Part shown: positions 31,549 to 41,687 of the stretch, one piece after another
Layout: each line of letters opens with the position of its first letter
Position numbering within the stretch: position 1 is the stretch's first letter
DNA from: Pyropia yezoensis
Lineage: Eukaryota > Rhodophyta > Bangiophyceae > Bangiales > Bangiaceae
DNA: 64,000 bases
NCBI GenBank assembly: GCA_009829735.1
Contig: CM020619.1
Location: forward strand, 25,445,554-25,509,553
Direction of reading: 5' to 3'
Translations under genes and position numbers: made by a program
The notes under the pieces: model-generated
Seen by the model: the letters and a program-made list of their open reading frames with translations, nothing else
Databases searched by the model: none
What the model was told of the DNA's origin: nothing

Positions 31549-33726
31549 GTTTCCCGCCCTTGGTAGGGTGCTGTCCGCCGGGACCTCCGGCTGAGGAGGT
31601 GCGTCCTCGACGGCCAGTACTCCACCTGGAGCTGGCTGCCTACCCGGTGCGGGTCCGGGTGCTCTGGCGGGATACCCCCCGGTGGATGCCTTGCGCTGCG
31701 CCGCTGCCCGCCGAGACTCCTCGGGGATGAGTGGGCAGGAAGACACCCAGTGTTGGGGATCCCCACACAACATACATCCGGACGTGCCGGTCCCCCCTTG
31801 AGTTCGCATCGGGGTAGCCCCGTAGCTGCGGTTGCCTCCCTCGGGCGCCCGAGTGCCTCCTCCCTGGTAGGCCTTGGGTCCTTGGGTCAACCGGAACATG
31901 GACTCCCCCAACTGGTTGGGTCGGCCCGCAATCTGCGGGGGTGCCTCCGTGCGCACCGCCCATGTTGGCAAGGGTTGATGAGGGTTACGCGTCACCGGGG
32001 AGTACCCCGTAGTCCGTACGTACGGGACGCGACGTCCCGTGCCCTCGCTGACCTGGAACTGGGTCCCCGCCGGGGCAATGTACGCTACCGTACCGTGCTC
32101 ATCAATCACCGGCGCCGCCGGTAGCAACAGGTGGCCCTGTTGGTCAACTAGAGGTTCCTCCTCACCAATAGGGGGATGTTCGGTCGCCACCAGTACTGGT
32201 GCGGCCTTACGTTCCACCTTCGCTTGCCTCGGTACCTGGGTAAGACTGGGCTTGCCTCCCTCACCCTTGGGCTTCGGGGCCAAGGCACATTCCGGGTGTA
32301 GAACCCGGACGGCGTCCCCTAGGGACTTGCACATATGCATCAGTCGACTGAAGTTGGTCCGCGCCGTATTGGCTCCCCGAGCGGATATCCGCACGTAGTT
32401 GGGTACTCCTGCGAACAGGATGGCCCGTAGTTCCCCTTCACCGAGGAGCTTCCCCAGCTCGTAGTCGAGCTCTTGGATCCGGCGTCCAAACATCTCCCCA
32501 TCCTCCCAGCTCTGGGCGGTGGCAGTGCGCAGGGCCCGGTAGTGGTCCTCGCACTTGTCCTCACTGAGGTAACTGCTCAGCAGCTCCTTGAGAATCCCAC
32601 GGTAATCCATGGGGGTGGCCGCAACCCTCATTCCCGGCATCGGAGATGCCTGGCGAAGAATGCCTCGCACCCGTTCATCAACAAAGAACGGGAGGATCTC
32701 CAGGGCCAGCCCCTCGTTGACGAGCGCCTTGTCTGCGGCTGCCTTGAAGCTAGTCAAAAAGCCGATGACTGCCAACGGGCGTCCGTTCGGCCCCCCGAAC
32801 ATAGGGACTCCCTTCATAAGGGTCTGCATAGAGCGGATCGCCCGATGCGACGTATTACGCATCGATTCCGATACGGTGGTAGAGCGGTCCTCCAAACGAT
32901 AACGTTCGGGAGTCAGTACCGAGCGGAAGACCTCGTTGACGATCTCCGTGTCAGCGTCCTGGATATCCAGTCGCTTAGCCAGTTGATGAGCAACCTCATC
33001 GGACTCCATCCGCTTCAGTAGGCTCGCAGTTACCTGCGCGGTCATAGCTTCCACCACTGAAGGTGGTACTTCAGGCGTCGGCACCTCGGGAACCCGAGTT
33101 GCCTGGCCTCCTTCGTCGTGGGGGTACTGTGAGAGGGTACCCCCTCCCCCAATAACCGACACTCCACCGGCGTAAGTATCCGCCAGGTCGTGTCCGCGGA
33201 GTCCGCTTCGGGTGCTCCGAGCGTATCGCTCCGTGTGGCTACGTTCCAACTCAGCCGACGAGTCGGATCCATACCCCGTTGTGTCCGCGGGTTGTCCAGG
33301 AGTAGCAACACCGGGGTTGACCCTGGTGGACTCCGAAAGTAGTCCGGCCGGTTCGAACCGTACCGGTGTGGGAGGAACACGTCGGGGTCCCGTCGTGTAG
33401 CGTGTTGACATCAACACTGCCATTGCGTCCTCCGTCCGATCTTGACGGGCGTCGAGCCCGGAAAACCGGGCCTCGATGCGGGCCAATGATGCCATCAGGG
33501 AATCCCCTGGTGAAGGAGGCGGCGGAGTGAGGTCGGTCGATGACAGTTGAGGCGGACCCCCGCCTCCTGCCGTCCGAGCCGTGCCAAACGTCGATCCGGC
33601 ACCGGAAAGCATTGGCGTCTCAATGTTGTCGATCGGGTTCCCGATCACAGTTCCCGTAGTCACCTCCGGGGTCGGCGTCGACGCCGATCCGTCATCTTGA
33701 ACATTCCCCGTCTCTTGGGTGGACAT
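31543..33726 (-). CDS. gag: Gag polyprotein of element 3
   Basis: 727 residues from the ATG at 33726 (MSTQETGNVQDDG). Disordered N-terminus with an early predicted helix (MASLARIEARFSGLDARQD), a central helical gag region (LAVIGFLTSFKAAADKALVNEG, YLSEDKCEDHYRALRTATAQSW), and near the C-terminus a CCHC knuckle CMLCGDPQHWVSSC (31736-31780). Ends RAGNE then TAA at 31543-31545. The C-terminal GNE is shared with element 2 because those codons contain the slippery heptamer. Uninterrupted. Confidence 0.9.
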   Translation of the reverse strand: MSTQETGNVQDDGSASTPTPEVTTGTVIGNPIDNIETPMLSGAGSTFGTARTAGGGGPPQLSSTDLTPPPPSPGDSLMASLARIEARFSGLDARQDRTEDAMAVLMSTRYTTGPRRVPPTPVRFEPAGLLSESTRVNPGVATPGQPADTTGYGSDSSAELERSHTERYARSTRSGLRGHDLADTYAGGVSVIGGGGTLSQYPHDEGGQATRVPEVPTPEVPPSVVEAMTAQVTASLLKRMESDEVAHQLAKRLDIQDADTEIVNEVFRSVLTPERYRLEDRSTTVSESMRNTSHRAIRSMQTLMKGVPMFGGPNGRPLAVIGFLTSFKAAADKALVNEGLALEILPFFVDERVRGILRQASPMPGMRVAATPMDYRGILKELLSSYLSEDKCEDHYRALRTATAQSWEDGEMFGRRIQELDYELGKLLGEGELRAILFAGVPNYVRISARGANTARTNFSRLMHMCKSLGDAVRVLHPECALAPKPKGEGGKPSLTQVPRQAKVERKAAPVLVATEHPPIGEEEPLVDQQGHLLLPAAPVIDEHGTVAYIAPAGTQFQVSEGTGRRVPYVRTTGYSPVTRNPHQPLPTWAVRTEAPPQIAGRPNQLGESMFRLTQGPKAYQGGGTRAPEGGNRSYGATPMRTQGGTGTSGCMLCGDPQHWVSSCPLIPEESRRAAAQRKASTGGYPARAPGPAPGRQPAPGGVLAVEDAPPQPEVPADSTLPRAGNE
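31549..31555 (-). promoter_or_regulatory. -1 frameshift slippery site, element 3
   Basis: Minus strand G GGA AAC in the gag frame, then GAG and TAA. After the slip, CGA GTA AGA GGA AGG ATG is open into pol. Same heptamer and same spacing as element 2. Confidence 0.75.
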
Positions 33727-33933
33727 AGTCACAATCAGTCAACCGACGTAACAATCACCACGAATAAGAGAGCGAGGGGGTAGATTGGGGAGAGTAACAG
33801 TAGATCACAGTCACAGGTAAAAACTCAACACAATCAATCAGGTCGCAACACCACGAGTACAAGAAAAGGACCGGATCCCTATCCGTGTGCCAGGGCCGAA
33901 GACGGCGTCACCACAATTGTGACGGAAACCCGT

Positions 33934-33950
33934 CCCCTGCTGCTCCACCA
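33934..33950 (-). promoter_or_regulatory. Primer-binding site, element 3
   Basis: Minus strand TGGTGGAGCAGCAGGGG, one base from the 5' LTR. Identical to elements 1 and 4. Confidence 0.75.
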
Positions 33951-33951
33951 A

Positions 33952-34314
33952 TGTAGCACAATAGGCATCCGTCGCACGTCCACTCTCAGGGAACACTCAC
34001 CAAGGGGGATCGGCACCAGCGTCACCGGGAGGCGAAGGTTGCTGTCCTTGGAGCGCAAGCCACGGGACCAAGATGGGAGCCCAAATGGGAGGGGTTTGTT
34101 GTTCTACCTTGGCCGGCGGTGGATTCGCCGCCGGCCCCCTCGTTATAAACCCTCGGAGACACTACTAACTACCCTCCACCCCAAGATGCAAGTCCCTCTG
34201 GTCATACGTAACTTATAGATACCGCGACCAGTCCGGACTCTCAAATTGAAAGCCAAGGATTAGAAGTAGCCCCCCTAATATTAGGGTCACAATACGGACA
34301 ACCATATTGCTACT
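33952..34314 (-). repeat. 5' LTR of element 3
   Basis: 363 bp, about 98.6 percent identical to the left copy. Its last base (34314) is T where the left copy has A. Confidence 0.95.
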
Positions 34315-36411
34315 TAGGGCCACGTCGTCGGGGCTGCCTGCGCCTTCCGGGACGAGCTTGCCGTCGCCATGACCCCGCCCCAGGGCGGAAAGGTTGCGGC
34401 CAGACTCGAACAAATGTGACCACAGGCGGGTGTGTAGAATCAACGGCTGCGGCTGCAGCACCTCAGCACCTCCCTTGCCCGCAAGCACCTCCCGGTGGAC
34501 GATGGCAGTGTCTGCGCTACACGCGCTCAGTAGGAACCACTGGGCCTCGGGGGGCCAAACACCCATGGACCAGGCGGTGCGAAAGAACGTCACTTGGTGC
34601 GGCCAGGAGGGAGAATCAGCCAGCGACCCGTGATCGTGCAACAGTTTCGAGCAGGCGGCGCCGACGGCAGCGACCATCTCGCGGCTGAAGTGGGCGAGCT
34701 CCGGACCACCCCCAATGCCAGCGTCTGCCGCACGCGCACCTTGCGCGCGAAGCGTCGCCGGCGGCGCGTCCGCCCCAGGTCGAAGACCGGCCGCGCGGGG
34801 GGGGGTTAGGGCCAAAAAACGGGGAGACGGCACCGCAGCCGGACATGCGGGGCCACCAGGACCGCCGGGCACCGTGAGACGCGCAGCCGGACCCGCGGGG
34901 CCACCAGGAGCACCGGGCGCGGTGAGACGCAGCCGCTTTTGCCCCGACCGGCCTGTGATCATCAACCGGGTGGGCGCTGCCGCCGCCGCCGCCGCCCGCA
35001 AAGACAGGTCGTGGATTGCCTTTCTTGCCCGCCACACGTTCGGAACCATGATGGGGATGACAAACATATCCACGAGTGCCTCGAGGTTGGCGCCCGGCAG
35101 GCTGGCCAAGCCCGTGCCGCGAAGGGCGTGCCTCACAGTGGTTGCCATCTCACGTACCACGACCAGCTCACTCGCGTGCGGCTGGTACAGACGGGGCAGG
35201 AGGGCAAGAGCGGCTTTGGCAGCCCGTACACGCGGGTCGCAACGAAGAAGGGTCGACGTGGTCTGGATGACACACAAGGCGTCGGCCTGGGACGTTGCCT
35301 GCGGGCCCATGCGAGCAAAGTGGGCGTTACAAGCACGCACCAGTCCGAGGGCACTCGTCGTGTCACCCCGCGTGGCCATGGCACCCCCCGCCGGGTCGGT
35401 ACCAACGGCCGTCGCTCCCGTCACCCCGGACCTCACCACCGGGTGATTGACGTCCAGCATTGTCTCCGCCGACTCGTTTGCCACTACAGGCGCAGACCTG
35501 CCCGGTCGCACCGGCAAAATCTCTTCGACGTAACAGTCCATCTCCTTCAGCCGCTCCGACGGATCGGCCGCCAGCACTGATGACCCCATCAGCTGGGCAA
35601 CGCCCGACATTTGCACCTCCGACTCGACCACCGGGGTCCCCAGCGCCACGGCCACCGGGTCGGCCTGTGACGCCTTACGCACTACACCCACCGACGCGGG
35701 AGGTACGCCAGCCACCGGCACGACCGCCAAGCCAGTCGACGGTGCGCCCAACGAATCAGCCGACATGCCAGTAGGCGACGCGGCCAACGTCGGCAACACC
35801 GCGCCCGCCAACACGACCTGCTTGCACTCTGGGTCAGCCGCCGACACGGCCGGCACGGCCGCTCGGTCAGCCGCTGAATCGGCCGGCACTGCAGCCACAT
35901 CCACCGACTCGGCGATCGGCATCGCAGCCACCGACACGGCCGGCGGCTCCGCCGGCGCCACACCCCCCGACGCCGCCGTCCACATGCCCGCCGACACGGC
36001 CGACTCGACGGTCGCCGCCACACCCACCGAGGCGGCCGTGCACTTGCCCGCCGACGCCGCCTCCAACGACTCTGCCGACGCCGCCGACGACTCGGCCGGT
36101 GGCGCCGCTGGTGCCGAGACCATCGGCTCCGCAGGCGCCACACCAGCCGGCTCGGCCACCAGGTCAGCCGCGGCCGATGCCGCCGACGACTCTGCCGGTG
36201 GCGCCGCTGCAGCCGAGACCGTCAGCTCCGCCGGCGCCACATCAGCGGGCTCGGCCACCACTTCAGCCGCGGCCGACGCCGACGCGACGAGCGCCGGTAC
36301 GGCCGGCTCGGCGACCGGCACGTCGCCCGCCGGCCCCTCGTCCGCCAGCGCAGCTGACGCGGCGGGCACCGTACCCGCCAACAAGACTGACTCGACTGCC
36401 GACACCGCCAC
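34315..36411 (-). pseudogene. SEN1-like helicase, N-terminal part, cut by element 3
   Basis: Minus-strand frame running into the right LTR (host residues end DVAL at the junction). Removing element 3 and one copy of the 5-bp duplication makes the host frame continue directly into LMSMPGSLAILPTSFF at 23515 and below. The part from about 35600 to 34320 is rich in helices (LVRACNAHFARMGPQATSQ, LCVIQTTSTLLRCDPRVRAAK, FFRTAWSMGVWPPEAQWF), like the long helical N-terminal region of SEN1 proteins. An internal Pro/Gly/Arg-rich segment (34720-34930) may be an intron. The first 800 bases (35600-36411) are Ala/Ser/Val-rich repeats with no in-frame ATG at the upstream end, so the true start is uncertain; the opposite strand there is also open. 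Confidence 0.6.
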
Positions 36412-38826
36412 CGCCTACGCGGCAGCCGGGTCAGCCACCGGTGGCGTGACCGCCATCCCCACCAGCGGACCCACCAGCCTTGTTGCCGCCCCAGCACCCG
36501 CAGGCTGGGCCGCCAGACACAGCAACCGCCGCACAACCCACCGCCCTGGCCGCTGCCACCTGCGGGGGGGGAGGGGGTGGGGGAGGGGGATGGGGGGGAA
36601 GAGGCGAAAAAGGCACGGCAGAGAATCAGCGGCCGTGGGGTGCGGGTGCGGCTAGGGGGCGGCACGCCAGCTGCGGCGGCGGCGCGGTTTCAAGAAGCCG
36701 CGCCGCCGGTGCAAGCGCGACCTGCCCCCCTCCCCCAACAGAGCCGCCGCGCCCGTGCTCCCCCCCGGCCGGCCACCGATCCTCCACCCCACCCCTCCCA
36801 CAGTCTCCCCCCTCCTCACGCCCCCTCCTCTCGCCCCCCCCCCACAACAAACGCACCGCTCCGGCCGCCGCCACCGCCACGCAACCCGCCGCCTTGGCCG
36901 CCACCAGCAGCGGGGGGGGTGGGGGGAGGGGTGGGGGAAGGGAGGGGGCGCGGCACACCGTGGAGAGCGTGGTCGGGAATGGGGGAGAGGGTGCGGCACA
37001 ACCGGGAAAGGGAGGGTGGGGGAAGGGAGGGGGCGCAGCACACCGTGGAGAGGGTGAGGGGGAGAGGGCGCTGCACAACCGGGAAAGGGAGGGTGGGGGA
37101 AGGGAGGGGGCGCGGCACACCTTGGAGAGGGTGAGGGGGAGAGGGCGCGGCACGGCCGGGAAAGGGAGGGTGTGGGTGGGACGCACAGAGCGCGGCGGGG
37201 AAGGCGGTGGGGGAACGGGGCCGCGCGAGCACGCATGCGCGCGTGCATGCCCGTTCATCGGGCGCCGCGCGCATGCATGCGCGCGTGCGTGGGTGCACGA
37301 ATGCGTGCGCGTCACAGCACCCCGTTTCGAAATCAAGGCGGCAATTAAATAAATGGTCGAGGAAAAACGACCGTACGTACAGAGGTTGTTTTAGGACATG
37401 TTTTCCTCTTCACGCGATAAATTCCACTCTGCTCGCCTGTGCCCGCCAGGTACTGGGGCAGTCAACACTCCTTGCACTGCCTGGCGAGATTATTGGCATC
37501 CAGCATTCCTGTGGACCATGAACGCGGAAATGCAAGCGGGCCTTTGCGCTCCGTACAGTACCCCCCCGCTTGGATCCCTCTTCACGTTGGCCCCTGCGCG
37601 GGCCCACACCCGCACGCGCGTGTGCATGTGCCCAACGCAATTCGAACCCCACCCCCCCCCCCCCCCCTCCCCCCCCCCCCCTACGCGAAAATTTGCGGGG
37701 CACACATTTGTGGGAAGGCTCCGGGTGACGACTTCGCGAGCATTAACCGATAAAAACTCAGCACGCGGACTGGTCTCGATGACTGGGTGAGTATCAGCCA
37801 GCCAGCACTCTTTATCGTCCAGCACCTCCAGCTGAGAAATGCGCGTTCATAGCCCTTCCATAGCGGGTTTCCCGTTTCCACAGTACAATGCGAGTCCGTT
37901 TTGACAGCGGCTGTGGGGCGCACATGCAAGGGACGGTCGGGAGACAGAGGTACGCCCTCCGCGTCATATGCTTTTGTAAATAAATAGCACAGCGCATGAT
38001 GCCTCACGTGATTGTCGTATCTATATATGCAGCGCGTGCGTGCGTCGGCCGACGAAACGTCCACAGAAAGTACACAAAAAAAATAGAGAAAGCTGGGGCG
38101 GACGGTACCGCGAGAGGGGTTTGGCAATCGCATCCGCAACCCGCAAACCCGATTTAGGGCGTCTTCCTGCACCTTGAGAATGTGCTGGCGAAAAAAAAAA
38201 AAAAAAAAACTCTGCGCATACCCCCCGACAAGGTTGTCCTCATGCTCCTCACAAAGATGGGGTCTCGCCGGCGCTTCCCCTTCTAGGGGGGTCCGTAGCG
38301 GGGCAAGCGTGAAGTACATGAACGAGTAGAAGGGCGTTCACACGCAGACGGTCTGGCGGGAGCGGAATGCGAGGCGACGCGCGCGGTCGCAGGCCAGGCG
38401 GGAGTTCAAGCCTGCCCGGCGATACGCTTATTGTGTGCGCGTGCACGAGTGCCAAGTTTTTTGCGGTGGTTCATCTGTGAAAAACCGGGCCTCTCCCGCC
38501 CGAGAGTCACCACCAGTGTGACGTGGGCAGGGCGTACACCCTGACACGGTCATAGCCCTCGCCAGCCATGCACTCGCCAATCAACTCAAGGGTAAAGTGT
38601 GGGCCCCCCGCGGACTACATTTATGCTTGAGGACCCAACACCTGCCGCCCCCCTCGCACGCCCGCCCGACACCTACGCCCCAGCAGACCACCCTTCGCCC
38701 CTGGTCCACCCCGCCTGTGCAATGCAACGTGCTTTATGGATTGGGTGGGGCAGGCCAAGTACTTGCGCCTGCACAGCCCCATTCCACGACCCGCCCGGTG
38801 ACGGCGACACAAGCGCATGCAAGCGG
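36412..38826. other. Intergenic, G-rich repeats and homopolymers
   Basis: No gene called. 36560-37200 is strongly purine-biased with G runs and a diverged tandem repeat. 37215-37310 is alternating GC/AT-type sequence (GCGCGTGCATGC-like), able to form Z-DNA. 37640-37682 is a C run and 38191-38209 an A run. ORFs in this interval are Pro- or Gly-rich shadows on both strands. Confidence 0.6.
36940..37180. repeat. Purine-rich tandem repeat, about 80-bp unit, three copies
   Basis: Units start with GGAGGGGGCGC at 36941, 37026 and 37103 and contain GGCACACC, GTGGAGAG, ACAACCGGGAAAGGGAGGG. The G runs could form quadruplexes on the plus strand. Confidence 0.75.
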
Positions 38827-39530
38827 CTACTCACTCGCCGTGAAGCGCTCAGAGGAGCCGAGGTACTCAACCATGGTCCGCATGACATGCACAGGGCAGT
38901 TGCTCTTGTGTGACAACCACTCTTCAATCTCGCCGCTGTGAAACACGCGCATACACGGCAGGCGGCGCACCTTGTCCCCAGCCTGAAACTCTTCCAAACA
39001 GATGCTGCACGGGTCCTCAGCACCAGCCGCGTCCGCAGCCTGCAGTGTGAACGACAGGAGCATAGACATTGCCCATGCGGGCACCGGGCACATGCCACCG
39101 GCCCCGCCGCAAGCGCCCCCCACGGGCACGCGCAGACCCGCTGGCAGTGCCGGCCTCGGCCCGTGTGCCACAGGGGCGTTGGCTACCGGCCCAGACGGGG
39201 GGACAGTCGCCACAGAAACCGCACGCATCGTACCCACATCAGGTTCCGGGGACATGCCCGGAAGCGAGACATCGACGTGCATCACGGGCACGCGCAGACC
39301 CGCTGGCAGTGCCGGCGACGGCCCGTGCCCCACAGGGGCGTTGGCCACCGGCCCAGACGGGGGGTCACCCGCCACCACCCCCGCCGCGGACCACCCCTGT
39401 GGGAGAGAGCCCGCCTGTGATACATGGCCCATCACAAAAACACCCTGGCCACGCGAGCCATGGGGCGTCGTCGCCGCCGTGCTGAGGATGTCGAGCGCGG
39501 CGCTCAGAGTGCCGGCGGGCGCATGTTTTT
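38827..39530 (-). CDS. RING-H2-like protein, 3' part, cut at its 5' side by element 4
   Basis: Minus strand, open from the element 4 junction (about 39530) to a TAG at 38827. It contains a duplicated segment PPSGPVANAPV followed by HGP..PALPAGLRVPV, then a C-terminal RING-H2-like motif: CSICLEEFQAGDKVRRLPC, then VFHSGEIEEWL and NCPVH. RING-H2 proteins are usually ubiquitin ligases, with eight zinc ligands. Here the fourth ligand His is Arg, the sixth Cys is Glu and the eighth Cys is His, so zinc binding is doubtful. Residues upstream of the first ATG (about 39430) still look coding (TLSAALDILSTAATTPHG), suggesting a 5' exon was separated by the insertion. Confidence 0.55.
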
Positions 39531-39803
39531 CAGGGTGTCTTCACCCTGGAGGTTACCCTCGGGCAGGTGTCTTCCTTCCTACTGTCGGCACGCCGCCAAG
39601 GCAGGCTGTTTCATCTCCCGATGGGTGTCCGTCGGCATCTTGGGGAGCTAGGCGTTGCCGCCATCACTGAGGGGACGGGTCTCACCCGTGAGCTGACTGC
39701 CCTTGTGGCCGTTCACGATGCCGTGAACGGGTCGGCTGTGGCGACCTTGCCCCCGTTCCACGCCTCGGACAAGACTAAAAGATTCTACATGGATGACAGC
39801 CAA
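39531..39803 (+). pseudogene. Fragment of an antisense accessory ORF (element 3 type)
   Basis: Plus-strand frame FTLEVTLGQVSSFLLSARRQG, then GVRRHLGELGVAAI and TALVAVHDAVNGSAV, closely matching element 3 at 25972-26190. It carries GAG where element 3 has the TAG at 26085. Truncated at both ends by rearrangement. Confidence 0.75.
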
Positions 39804-39804
39804 C

Positions 39805-40057
39805 GTGCCGAGGCTCCCCCAGATGCGCGTTAAGAGGGACAGCGAGGCGCCCCTGGCTCGCGCCCTCAGGGAAAAAGACAACTGCCCATTCGCTTTCCTA
39901 TTCCCCTTGTGCAATACCGTGAGTATCTGTCGGCCCTGCCGACAGGCACGTGAGGCAACAGGCATACCAATCTCGTAGTTCCCCTTTCTGAGTTACCTGT
40001 CCCCCTTCCCCCGAGGGATACTGAAACGTGTCTGAGTGGATCGAGTTATATACCACA
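39805..40057 (+). repeat. Inverted partial LTR of element 2 type
   Basis: The reverse complement matches the first 250 or so bases of the element 2 LTR, ending TATACCACA at 40057 (the TGTGG end). Orientation is opposite to that of the 41688-42244 LTR. Confidence 0.75.
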
Positions 40058-40059
40058 CC

Positions 40060-41468
40060 ACTCGGCGACAGTACTCGTGGACCTTCCGCTCGTCGAGGCC
40101 GTCGGCGGGTTCCCATGTATCCTCCTCGGCCGAGTACCCCCACTACCGCACCAGCAGCCACAGGTTGCCGTCCTCTTCCTGGGTGTGGTCGACCAGACGC
40201 TCCCACACGAAGTAGCGGCCCGCCGCGCGATGGTCGCATGGGATGGCCGTGCTCTGCGGCCCACGGAGGGTTGTGGTCAAGTCAGGCCGGTCCCCTGTTG
40301 TAGGCGTGCGGGCCACATTCACCATCAACACCAGGTAGCGGCTTCCAGCGGCCGTCTCTGGAAGTGGGCCCAGTAGATCCACGCTGACGTCGGTCAGCGG
40401 CTCCGATGCCGGGAAAAGCCGCCGGGGGGCTGTCCGTAGGCGGCCACCAATCTTGCTCTTGGCGTAGGCGTCACAGTTGGCCGCCTCCGGGTAACTCCCG
40501 ACCGTCCGGCCGAGCACGTGACAGGCCGAGTCCGGTAGCACCTGGGCGAAGCGCTGTTCGGCCTCCCCAGCCATGAATTTGACCATCAGGTACAGGGCTT
40601 TCCCCTCCAAGATGTCGTTGTCGTTGCATGCCTTCACGAACCGGCGCTGGAAGGCGAAGATTAACGTTGGTTTCTTGCCGGAAAACTTGGGGTGCCCCCC
40701 AAAGCTGGGTTGCATGCGCTGGTTCAGGGAGGCCATCTTCTTGGCCATCTTGCGCGTATAGGTCTGGTCATGGTTCTCTAGCCGGTAGTTGCACCAGTCC
40801 GTCACCTTGTTCAGGGTGGCGTCTCCCACCTGATGGGATGGAAAACTAAACTCCACCAGGTGCCGACGGGTTGGGGTCTCGTAACGTTCCTCACTTGAAT
40901 CCGTGCCGGTACTAGATGAACTGCTGGGCGTGCTTGAGCCCCGCCGGCGTCGATGGTGACGACGACGGTACCGGCTGCCGCGCGCATGCTCCTTGGAGGT
41001 ACCGGCGCCCGATGTCTGGTGCTGGGGGGTGCCTGGACCAAACTCTTGCGCCGGATAAACCAGCTGACCTGCCCAGGTTGACGCCGCTTGAGAGCCGGTG
41101 TTGGGGGCAGGTGCGGAATAAGGAGTGTACACCCAGCTACCCGCCGACGGCCCCGGAGTAAACACATCTGGGGGTACCCCGGCGGGTATCGTTGATTGGG
41201 CCGGCGTTGCCTTTGCATCGCCGTACGCCGGTCGGTACGGGGTGGTCGAAGAGGAGGGAACAGAGAAAGCATGTCCGGTCGGGGTTGAGAGGGGGGGAGG
41301 TGCTCGTTCAGAATTAGCACTAGAACCCACCGCAGCCGTCATATGTACCGCCGTTCCGTCGCCAGAGACCAACCCGGACTGGTCACCTTGACGAGCGTTG
41401 ACCGGAGACACATCAAGGGGCACCTGGCCATCCTCCGGAATCGCCGTCGCGCCCGGTAAGTCAGCCAT
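40060..41468 (-). pseudogene. Gag-integrase-chromodomain fusion of element 4 by internal deletion
   Basis: Minus strand from the ATG at 41468 (MADLPGATAIPEDG). The gag core is nearly that of element 2 (LVEFSFPSHQVGDATLNKV, FAFQRRFVKACNDND). At about 40480 it jumps into the integrase (CDAYAKSKIGGRL, DVSVDLLGPLPETAAG), and near 40270 into the chromodomain (RYFVWERLVDHTQEEDGNLWLLVR, stop at 40143). The rest of the chromodomain (WWGYSAEEDTWEPADG) follows in another frame down to about 40060. Protease, RT and RNase H are lost, but the fused frame stayed open. Confidence 0.8.
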
Positions 41469-41687
41469 GTTGGCCCCTGACCTGACCGCTTCCTAGTCAC
41501 CTCGGTCCCGGGGAACCACAAGAGAGAGAAGCCGAGTCCAGGATAGGGGAAACCCGCAAAACAGGTAAAGAAAATCCCAAATCCAGAAAAAGAGAAGAAA
41601 AAGGAAAACAGCCCAGGAACTGAACCGCTGCTCCTAGATCTCTCTCTTCTCAAGACATAGCTGGTCCCCTGCTGCTCCACCCAATTA

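Larger units (their letters stand above)
23511..34319 (-). mobile_element. LTR retrotransposon 3, chromodomain Ty3/gypsy, intact gag and pol, inside a helicase gene
   Basis: LTRs 23516-23878 and 33952-34314 (363 bp) differ at five positions by eye, one of them the last base. Flanks CAGGG (23511-23515) and TAGGG (34315-34319) are a target duplication with one change. Gag and pol on the minus strand are uninterrupted. A poly-purine tract (minus strand AAGGGGGGGATA) abuts the left LTR and a primer-binding site abuts the right LTR. An antisense ORF lies between pol and the 3' LTR. Confidence 0.95.

Noticed and set aside
35765..36655. Plus-strand Ala/Ser/Thr-rich ORF of nearly 300 codons
   Set aside because: Antisense to the helicase N-terminal repeat region; three-base periodic GC-rich repeats keep both strands open. 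Could not be supported over the minus-strand reading.
36480..37352. Gly/Arg-rich plus-strand ORF and Pro-rich minus-strand ORFs
   Set aside because: Purely products of a purine-rich minisatellite; no start context, no motif.
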